Source of the DNA: Acidobacteriaceae bacterium
GTDB lineage: Bacteria > Acidobacteriota > Terriglobia > Terriglobales > Acidobacteriaceae
NCBI GenBank assembly: GCA_003135495.1
Contig: PLBX01000217.1
Location: forward strand, 3,599 to 9,453
Direction of reading: 5' to 3'
DNA: 5,855 bases
The notes below the pieces were generated by a model. The model was given only the letters and a program-made list of their open reading frames with translations. It made no database searches and was not told the origin of the DNA. A program made the position numbers and the translations under genes. This document shows positions 1 to 5,002 of this stretch, piece by piece (within the stretch, counting starts at the first letter, position 1; each line of letters begins with the position of its first letter).

Positions 1-420
1 GCGCATCGAGGAACCTGTTGCCAAGCCATCGTCGACCAGAATCACTATGCGCCCTTGCACATCGACAGGGGGCCGACCTTCACGGTAGTCACGTTGCCTG
101 CGCTCCAGTTCGCGCTCTTCCTTCGCGGCCACTGCGTCGATTACTTCGTTTGGAATACCGGCAGCCCGTACCACATCTTCGTTCAACACGCGTATCCCAC
201 CCGAAGCGATTGTCCCCATCGCCAACTCCTCGTATCCGGGTACCCCTAGTTTGCGCACGACAAAAATATCCAAAGGAACATTCAACATTTTGGCCACTTC
301 GAATCCGACCGGCACGCCCCCTCGCGGCAGCGCCAGGACGACTGTGTCAGGTCGATTCGCAAAGGCCCTCAGCTTGTGGGCTAATAACCGTCCAGCATCG
401 AAGCGATCTTGAAATAGCAT
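1..420 (-). CDS. Phosphoribosyltransferase-family protein, N-terminal 140 residues (runs off left edge)
   Basis: Reading the minus strand from the ATG at 420 gives an open frame of 140 codons to the window edge. The decisive motif is a type I phosphoribosyltransferase PRPP-binding loop, VILVDDGLATGSSM at residues 126-139, with the two acidic residues D130-D131 followed by the small-residue T-G-S-S phosphate loop. Earlier come LALPRGGVPVGFEVA (29-43), which carries the PRGG pyrophosphate-loop-like segment, and RKLGVPGYEELAMGTIASGG (56-75), both typical of the roughly 210-220-residue stand-alone PRTase-like proteins often found near stress genes. The C-terminal third is missing because of the window edge, not a visible break. 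Members are usually annotated only as putative phosphoribosyltransferases and the true substrate is unknown. An in-frame ATG also lies at 438 and would add MQNEVV. I prefer 420 because a GAGGT sequence precedes it, although the spacing is short. The fold is nearly certain; the biochemical role is not. Confidence 0.93.
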   Translation of the reverse strand, partial: MLFQDRFDAGRLLAHKLRAFANRPDTVVLALPRGGVPVGFEVAKMLNVPLDIFVVRKLGVPGYEELAMGTIASGGIRVLNEDVVRAAGIPNEVIDAVAAKEERELERRQRDYREGRPPVDVQGRIVILVDDGLATGSSMR

Positions 421-424
421 GACT

Positions 425-429
425 ACCTC
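425..429 (-). promoter_or_regulatory. Ribosome binding site supporting the start at 420
   Basis: GAGGT on the minus strand lies 4 nt before the ATG at 420. The alternative in-frame ATG at 438 has no clear purine-rich Shine-Dalgarno sequence in front of it. The spacing is shorter than optimal, so the choice of start is a preference and not a proof. Confidence 0.4.
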
Positions 430-438
430 GTTTTGCAT

Positions 439-756
439 TCGTCTAACCGCATTCCAGATGCTTGGTTCCGGCTACCCTTGCAAGCTGGCATGGCCGCCGG
501 CCTTGCCGTGAGGTTCGAAAGTCCGGCCACCCTCGGCAGCTTCGAGTTCAGCCTTTCGGGGGAGCGGCGACCTCATCCTTTTCAATCGTCTCTCGCGGCA
601 CCTATCAATTTGCATTGCACGGTACGTGCCATCTGCGCCAATCGCGGCGATTCGCAGCAACCTCTTGCCGATGTGCATTCTCGGAAGAGCGGGTCAGTGT
701 CCGGCTATCGATCGCGTGAGGAACCGGCGTTAATTCGTCGCTTAGACGAAAATCCA
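439..756. other. Spacer between small ORF and phosphoribosyltransferase, no convincing gene
   Basis: This 318-nt stretch has no ORF I can support. On the minus strand an ATG at 757-755 overlaps the stop of the preceding small gene (TGATG arrangement) and opens a 50-codon frame, but its composition (many Arg, Ser and Asn) does not look like a conserved protein. A second minus frame, 678-472, gives 68 residues rich in Arg, again with no recognisable motif. A plus-strand frame from 433 to 864 runs antisense across both the spacer and the small gene and is best read as a shadow. The stretch contains one strong GC-rich hairpin (487-507). It could be an untranslated leader for the phosphoribosyltransferase gene, a decayed gene, or simply spacer. 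Confidence 0.5.
487..507. other. GC-rich inverted repeat (hairpin)
   Basis: GGCA-T-GGCC-GCC-GGCC-T-TGCC folds as two 4-bp stem blocks separated by one T-T mismatch with a 3-nt loop. It lies about 50-70 nt upstream of the phosphoribosyltransferase start on the transcribed strand. No T-run follows on either strand, so it is not a standard intrinsic terminator. It could be a leader structure or a chance GC-rich palindrome. Confidence 0.35.
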
Positions 757-897
757 TCATTTTGCCGCCCGACGATGCTTGAAGAATTCGACCTGGCGCA
801 GGCGCTTTTTCGCCTCTTCAAGCGTTTTGTACGGCCCGCCGAGATTTTTTCCTTTCTCCGATAGAACTTGATATCCGTCTTCAACTTTCTTGATCAT
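757..897 (-). CDS. Small conserved-looking 46-residue protein
   Basis: The minus strand encodes a 46-residue basic protein starting MIKKVEDGYQVLSEKGKNLG and ending with an Arg/Lys-rich tail. Residues 9-24 hold a short Y-x-V-x-S-E-x-G-K-N-L-G-G-P-Y-K pattern, followed by EEAKKRLRQVEFFKH (27-41), which should form one amphipathic helix. The pattern (a two-strand 'GKxLG.PYxTxEEA' part plus an 'RLRQVExFKH' helix) matches what I remember of a widespread family of about 45-60-residue hypothetical proteins; this is recall and not a search result. A GGGAG Shine-Dalgarno sequence lies 8 nt before the ATG. The gene begins 42 nt after the stop of the upstream universal stress protein on the same strand, so co-transcription is likely. 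No signal peptide, membrane segment or cysteine pair is present. The function is unknown; the charge suggests a cytoplasmic protein that might bind nucleic acid or a partner protein. Confidence 0.8.
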   Translation of the reverse strand: MIKKVEDGYQVLSEKGKNLGGPYKTLEEAKKRLRQVEFFKHRRAAK

Positions 898-905
898 GAT
901 CAGCT

Positions 906-910
906 CTCCC
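906..910 (-). promoter_or_regulatory. Ribosome binding site of the 46-residue gene
   Basis: GGGAG on the minus strand sits 8 nt before the ATG at 897. This near-ideal spacing is the main nucleotide-level support that the small frame is translated. Confidence 0.6.
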
Positions 911-939
911 ACGGTATGCTTTTGCGGGCTGCATAGCCT

Positions 940-1923
940 TCAGTTCTTTGTCGTCCCATCCAATCGACCATCTGAGCGTGGCTCAAGGGTTCGTACACTG
1001 AGAACTGGACACGAAGACTCACACACGACGCGGTAGGCGTTCGGCCACATCAAACGATCGGACAAGCCTTGACGAGAACGGATGCCGAGCACGATGAGAT
1101 CGGCCCGTTTCTGCACGGCGGTTCTCAAAATCGCGTCTGCAGGCGGGCCGCTCTTCACAAGGCAGTCGGTGCTATCCATCGCTGCCTCGCGGAGGTCTGC
1201 GAGACCTCTAAGCCGCGCTTTTGTTTGCAGCAGGCGATCCCTCTCGTCCAAAATGTTCTCGGGTGCGTGTTCTAGGACGTGCAACAGCGTGAGGCGAGAA
1301 CCGTACTTCTTCGCCAATGAGAACGCATAGCGCTCTGCCGCTTCGTATTGGAGAGAGAAATCGGTAGGAAATAGGATGTCGCGAGGACCGGCATCTTTCA
1401 CTCGGGATCGAGTAACGTTGGGACCGATCGTGAGAACCGGACATGCAGCTTGGCGAAATATCGTTTCCGCGACCGAGCCTAGAATCAGTTTCTTCCACCC
1501 CGTTCGTCCATGCGTGCTAATCACGACCAGATCGATCGTCCGCTCACTCACTATTCGCGGCAAAGTCTCTGAAAGCTCTCCATCGGCGACCAGCAGTTTG
1601 TCTTGAATATTTCTGAGAAGACCTTTAACAATAAGCTCCGTGTCCAACTGCTGAATATCGCGCCAGGCGGCTTCGCGAGCCGCCTGTACGGCGTCCGGCC
1701 CCACGAGTTGATAGGCCGTTGGGTCGAACCAATGAAATAGATGGAGCGTTGCCCCGTAGCGGTGGGCGATTCCGATCGCGTACCCCAGGGCTCGATCAGA
1801 GCATTTCGAGAAATCCGTAGCCATCAAGATATTGTGAAAGGCGATCGCGGGAGGTTGCGAAGTCTGCGCGGCCTTGTAGTCTTCCGCAGTAATCGTGTGT
1901 GGTTCGTCTACCGTGGCAGGCAT
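940..1923 (-). CDS. Tandem-domain universal stress protein (UspA family)
   Basis: This 327-residue protein carries two Usp domains in one chain, about twice the usual 140-150 residues. Domain 1 spans roughly residues 30-167: it opens with NILMATDFS (31-39) and has the nucleotide-binding loop STHGRTGWKKLILGS (136-150), in which His138-Gly139, nine residues, then Gly149-Ser150 match the ATP-binding pattern of the MJ0577-like branch; the first Gly of that pattern is Ser136 here. Domain 2 spans about 181-312, opening with DILFPTDFS (182-190) and ending SSCPVLSV. Its loop (280-300) reads G-I-R-S followed by a W-P-N-A-Y stretch and lacks the Gly-Ser phosphate-binding pair, so it probably does not bind ATP in the standard way. 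A 30-residue N-terminal leader precedes domain 1. AGGAG lies 8 nt before the ATG. Usp proteins are cytoplasmic and are induced under starvation, oxygen limitation or other stress; the specific role cannot be read from the sequence. Confidence 0.95.
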   Translation of the reverse strand: MPATVDEPHTITAEDYKAAQTSQPPAIAFHNILMATDFSKCSDRALGYAIGIAHRYGATLHLFHWFDPTAYQLVGPDAVQAAREAAWRDIQQLDTELIVKGLLRNIQDKLLVADGELSETLPRIVSERTIDLVVISTHGRTGWKKLILGSVAETIFRQAACPVLTIGPNVTRSRVKDAGPRDILFPTDFSLQYEAAERYAFSLAKKYGSRLTLLHVLEHAPENILDERDRLLQTKARLRGLADLREAAMDSTDCLVKSGPPADAILRTAVQKRADLIVLGIRSRQGLSDRLMWPNAYRVVCESSCPVLSVRTLEPRSDGRLDGTTKN

Positions 1924-2120
1924 GAGGTCGTCTCCTTTTCTTCTGGCTTATTGCCTGCATCGATCCTTCGCAGGAATTCCGCGCCGGCTTCGGGAGGGAA
2001 GGTATGGAGTGACAGAGAGTGATCAGGGGTCTCCACAATGGCGTCGTGCCGCCCGACTGCTTTGACTCGTCGGTGAAGCCGGTGAATTTGTGGCTCTGCC
2101 ACTCCATCCCGTACTAGCAC
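1908..2120 (-). CDS. Possible 70-residue protein overlapping the universal stress gene start
   Basis: A minus-strand frame opening at GTG 2120 gives VLVRDGVAEPQIHRLHRRVK and continues with the segment ETPDHSLSLHTFPPEAGAEF (30-49) and a charged tail. The predicted protein has a plausible balance of residues and a soluble, mixed alpha/beta look. Its stop lies inside the next gene, overlapping the universal stress protein start at 1923 by 16 nt, an arrangement compatible with translational coupling. Against it, no Shine-Dalgarno sequence precedes the GTG; the frame stays open about 23 codons further upstream to a TGA with no ATG, GTG or TTG; and I cannot name a family. The upstream in-frame residues YPDKFP run smoothly into the frame, so the real protein may start with a non-standard codon, or this may be the 3' remnant of a longer gene. 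Function unknown. Confidence 0.42.
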   Translation of the reverse strand: MLVRDGVAEPQIHRLHRRVKAVGRHDAIVETPDHSLSLHTFPPEAGAEFLRRIDAGNKPEEKETTSCLPR

Positions 2121-2329
2121 GGGGAACTTGTCAGGGTAGGTGCACGCCGATGACCCATTCTCAGCCAGTGCTTCTCGCGGTATTTTTCACAACTGACTCA
2201 ACGGGTTAGGCGGAGTGGCGGCAGCGGAAACAGGAACGTTTCACCTCTTCATCTGCTGTCAGACTGACGATATTCGGTCAGCTTCAGGAGAAGTCTTTGA
2301 GGAGACTACGTGCGCAACGAGCCAAGTCT
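2121..2329. other. Spacer between the two universal stress genes
   Basis: These 209 nt lie between the stop of the upstream universal stress gene and the possible 70-residue frame. They contain an interlocking set of GTCAG/CTGAC repeats (2258-2281). I looked on the minus strand for sigma-70 hexamer pairs and for a GG-N10-GC sigma-54 element and found none with correct spacing. No T-run follows the repeats, so no intrinsic terminator is called. Confidence 0.5.
2258..2281. repeat. Interlocking GTCAG / CTGAC inverted repeats
   Basis: GTCAG (2258-2262), a single A, CTGAC (2264-2268), an 8-nt gap and GTCAG (2277-2281) are present. The middle arm can pair with either flank, giving an 11-bp near-perfect palindrome or an alternative hairpin with a 5-bp stem plus two more pairs around a bulge. 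It could be an operator for a dimeric regulator or a weak RNA structure after the upstream gene; it may also be chance. Confidence 0.3.
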
Positions 2330-3301
2330 TCACACGCTCAGAACTGGAATCCGCACCGCACAAATGATGGCATAGCCGTGGATCCGCAGATTGCCGCCAT
2401 ACGGATAACATCCGGTAACCAGCAAGTCTGCTTTCGTCTGCTTTACCGCCTGGCTCAGCACCTTGGGCACATCACCACTGCCGATTAGTACGTCCGCCTT
2501 AGTGCCCATCTCCTTCTGAAGCGCGGCGAGATACTGAGAAGCACCATTAACCAGCTCCTCTCTCCACTTGGGATTGACATAGTTGCCGCCAGGGCCCCAG
2601 AACTCCACCGAGGCAGTGACGTGGGCAAGCGTAAGGTGGGCCCTAAACGCCGCGGCTATTTGCGCGGCCCACGACACCGCTTGGTGGCTACGCCCGCCGA
2701 AATCGACTGCGCACAGAACGTTGCGAATAGCGAACGCCTTTTGCGGCTGATGATGTTTCTCTTCATGTCCATCAGATTCCGCCGGATGCGTCTTGTCCAT
2801 GCCCACGCCACCGTACAGAAGCAGCGGGTTGTGGTCTCTTGATGGACGTTCCGATTCTTCCACGTGGGCATCGGTCCAAACTGGGCACTCGCTCCCGTGA
2901 AGCACTTTCGCTGTCACAGAGCCTAGAAGAAACTGCTCAAAGTTGTAACCGTGGGAGGGCATCATGATCAAGTCGGCCTTTTCCACCAGAGCCGTCTGCA
3001 AAATTGCCCGGGCCGGATTGCCTTTGAGCAACACGCGTCGGATGGCGAGGCCTTCAGGCTCCGGCCTGAGACTCTGGTCCTGGTTTTTCTGGGCTTCTCG
3101 AGTAATCGCCCCGAGCATGTCCCAACCATGGAGCTCGGGACCGTCTTCTGGCACTCCGGCAGCATGGCTTTCCGCCGTCACGACATGCAGCATCACGATC
3201 TCAGAATGAAAATGGTGGGCCAACATCGCAGCCTGATGAATTACATTCAGCGAGGCATTCGGAAAATCAACCGGCAGAAGGATCGTTTTAATGTTCAGCA
3301 T
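2330..3301 (-). CDS. Tandem-domain universal stress protein (UspA family), second copy
   Basis: This 323-residue protein has two Usp domains. Domain 1 (about 1-145) begins MLNIKTILLPVDFPNAS and has the loop PSHGYNFEQFLLGS (115-128), where His117-Gly118 and Gly127-Ser128 keep the ATP-binding pattern but with eight instead of the usual nine residues between them; it ends with SECPVWT. A polar linker of about 45 residues, rich in His, Glu and Asp (146-190), joins domain 2 (about 191-323), which starts RNVLCAVDFGGRS and ends IPVLSV. The domain 2 loop (297-314) reads G-C-Y-P-Y-G-G then I-H-G-Y and lacks the Gly-Ser pair, as in the other copy. The ATG at 3301 starts directly at the first beta strand, which fits the family, but its upstream bases (GGCGGGTGCGGG) form only a poor Shine-Dalgarno sequence. 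The gene starts 75 nt after the outer-membrane factor stop, with no visible terminator, so read-through from the pump genes is possible. Role: cytoplasmic stress protein, exact function unknown. Confidence 0.95.
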   Translation of the reverse strand: MLNIKTILLPVDFPNASLNVIHQAAMLAHHFHSEIVMLHVVTAESHAAGVPEDGPELHGWDMLGAITREAQKNQDQSLRPEPEGLAIRRVLLKGNPARAILQTALVEKADLIMMPSHGYNFEQFLLGSVTAKVLHGSECPVWTDAHVEESERPSRDHNPLLLYGGVGMDKTHPAESDGHEEKHHQPQKAFAIRNVLCAVDFGGRSHQAVSWAAQIAAAFRAHLTLAHVTASVEFWGPGGNYVNPKWREELVNGASQYLAALQKEMGTKADVLIGSGDVPKVLSQAVKQTKADLLVTGCYPYGGNLRIHGYAIICAVRIPVLSV

Positions 3302-3376
3302 CCCGCACCCGCCAAAGAGTCAAATTGCCTCGTCTCCATCTCCCTGCAGCGGTTTGCCCCGTAACGTCAATCTTCC

Positions 3377-5002
3377 TCAGTGCGTTGAACCTGAGCTCGT
3401 TGGTGCTTGGGCGCGAATCTCTTTGGGAGACGGAATCTGCGCAGCGTTCCAACCACCGCCAAGCGCTTTGATGAGCTGAACGCTTGCGACCATTTCTTGC
3501 ATCCGAAAGTTGACTGCCGTCTGCTGGTCATTTAGCAAAGTCGTCTGAGCGACGATCACGTTCAAGTAAGGATCGACTCCCGCTTTGTACCGCGCTGTCG
3601 CTTCGTGCAAACTCCTCGCGGCGGCTTCGACAGCTGCATCCTGCTGGTCGATGGCCTGGGAAAGAATTCTGAGAGATGCCAGATTGTCCTCCACTTGTTG
3701 GAATGAGGTGAGCACCGTCTGCCGATAATTCGCCACGGTCTGGTCGTAATTGGCCTGATACTGTTGGACCGTAGCCCGTCGCAAGCCGGCATCGAAAATT
3801 GTTTCCGCGAGGCTCGGCCCGACTGACCAGAAGCGGCTTGGCCACGTGAACCAATCGGAGATTGACGTGTTCCCCAACCCACCCGAAGCACTGAGTATGA
3901 CACTGGGAAAATACGCGGCCTTCGCCACGCCGATCTGGGCATTCGCCTGGGCCATACCGCGCTCCGCAGCAGCAATGTCTGGGCGTCGCTCAAGAAGTTC
4001 GGAGGGAATGCCAACGGGCGTTGCTGGAGGTTTAGCTTCCAAAGCCTGTGCTGGAAGGGAGAATGTCGACGCCGGCTGGCCAGTCAACACGGCAATGGCG
4101 TGTTCATATTGGGCGCGCAGGACTCCGAGATCGGTGTCCTGTGCTTGCGCCGCTCTTAGCTGGGCCTCCGCTTGCGCGACAGCCTCGTCGTTGCACAGGC
4201 CGGCCTGATACTGGCTTTGGGTAAGGTCCAGAGTGTCCTGGTAAGCGGCCACAATGGAATCGAGCAGTTGCTTCAGTGAGTCCTGTGCGCGAAGCTCATA
4301 GTAATCCACTGCAAGCTCCGCCTGTTCGCTCAGGCGCACATTCTCCAGATCAGCCGCGCTGGACTGCGCGGCGTAAACGTTGGCCCTCACGCTGCTACGA
4401 ACGCGTCCCCAGAAATCAGGTTCCCAAGACGCATCAAAAGGTAGCGAGTAGTCAGTGTATGTTTTGATGGTTAATCCCGAGGAGGAACCACCTGTTATCC
4501 CGCCAAGCTGACCTGGCGACGTACGTGAATTCATGATGCTCGGATTGGCCGAGACCGTCGGAAAATACTGCGATCGAGCCTGTCTCACCAGGGCGCGCGC
4601 CGCCAGAAAATTGGCCGCTGCTGCCGCTATGTTTTGATTCGAAGATCCCGCTTTCTCCTCGAGTTCGTTGAGTTGAGGATCATGGAACGCTTCCCACCAT
4701 TTGCCCCGAATCGCGGCATCGTCTGGCCGGGCAACCTTCCATTGTCTGTCAGCTTCGTCGCCTTTCTGCGCGAACTCTTTGTAAGTCGGCGGATCTGGGA
4801 CGGACGGTCGCGCGTACTTCGGACCGACCACACAGGCGGCCTGCAGCAGTGCGGCAGTCAATGACGCGGCCAGTAGTAAATGTGCGGCGATCTGTCCGAG
4901 CCGCCTAGACAGATTACTGCGCTGGCCCCGCGAGCCATGCTCACTGGGCACGGCTTTCAAGGCTTGCGCCCTTCCCGGCTCTTCAGTCCGCGATATACAC
5001 AT
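3377..5002 (-). CDS. NodT/OprM-type outer-membrane efflux lipoprotein
   Basis: This complete 541-residue protein is the outer-membrane channel of a tripartite efflux pump (TolC superfamily, NodT branch), expected to form a trimer spanning outer membrane and periplasm. A hydrophobic segment (about 38-56) ends at Cys57 in LLQAACVVGPKYARP, a lipobox-like site with the VGPxY segment usual just after the acylated Cys; the Q at -3 is atypical. Family signatures follow: KWWEAFHDPQLNEL (101-114), FDASWEPDFWGRVR (189-202), GIPSELLERRPDIAAAER (331-348), AKAAYFPSVILSASGG (360-375), GPSLAETIFDAGLRRA (395-410) and ARYKAGVDPYLNVIVAQ (470-486). The two halves correspond to the duplicated outer-membrane-efflux domain. 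The first 36 residues form an unusually long charged n-region before the hydrophobic core, yet the ATG at 5002 has a strong GGGGGAG 7 nt upstream. The gene overlaps the adaptor gene by 20 nt, indicating one operon with coupled translation. Substrate unknown. Confidence 0.96.
   Translation of the reverse strand: MCISRTEEPGRAQALKAVPSEHGSRGQRSNLSRRLGQIAAHLLLAASLTAALLQAACVVGPKYARPSVPDPPTYKEFAQKGDEADRQWKVARPDDAAIRGKWWEAFHDPQLNELEEKAGSSNQNIAAAAANFLAARALVRQARSQYFPTVSANPSIMNSRTSPGQLGGITGGSSSGLTIKTYTDYSLPFDASWEPDFWGRVRSSVRANVYAAQSSAADLENVRLSEQAELAVDYYELRAQDSLKQLLDSIVAAYQDTLDLTQSQYQAGLCNDEAVAQAEAQLRAAQAQDTDLGVLRAQYEHAIAVLTGQPASTFSLPAQALEAKPPATPVGIPSELLERRPDIAAAERGMAQANAQIGVAKAAYFPSVILSASGGLGNTSISDWFTWPSRFWSVGPSLAETIFDAGLRRATVQQYQANYDQTVANYRQTVLTSFQQVEDNLASLRILSQAIDQQDAAVEAAARSLHEATARYKAGVDPYLNVIVAQTTLLNDQQTAVNFRMQEMVASVQLIKALGGGWNAAQIPSPKEIRAQAPTSSGSTH

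Noticed and set aside
18..422. A 134-residue plus-strand ORF
   Set aside because: It is antisense to the phosphoribosyltransferase, whose minus-strand frame carries clear family motifs; the Arg/Pro/Ser-rich product is typical of a shadow frame.
487..507. Intrinsic terminator at the GC-rich hairpin
   Set aside because: No run of T follows the hairpin on either strand.
433..864. A 143-residue plus-strand ORF
   Set aside because: It runs antisense across the spacer and the 46-residue gene, shows no recognisable motif, and opposes the direction of all supported genes.
1796..2107. A 103-residue minus-strand ORF starting near the possible 70-residue gene
   Set aside because: Its second half runs out of frame through the well-supported universal stress gene, and its product is low in recognisable structure.
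3283..3325. A TTGACT hexamer upstream of the universal stress gene at 3301 as a promoter -35 box
   Set aside because: At 17-18 nt spacing the -10 position falls inside the coding region and has no good match, so transcription would start after the start codon.
2951..3364. A 137-residue plus-strand ORF opposite the second universal stress gene
   Set aside because: It is antisense to a clear Usp coding frame and has no domain signature.
3562..4014. A 150-residue minus-strand ORF within the outer-membrane factor gene
   Set aside because: It is an out-of-frame shadow of a gene with many conserved family motifs in the main frame.
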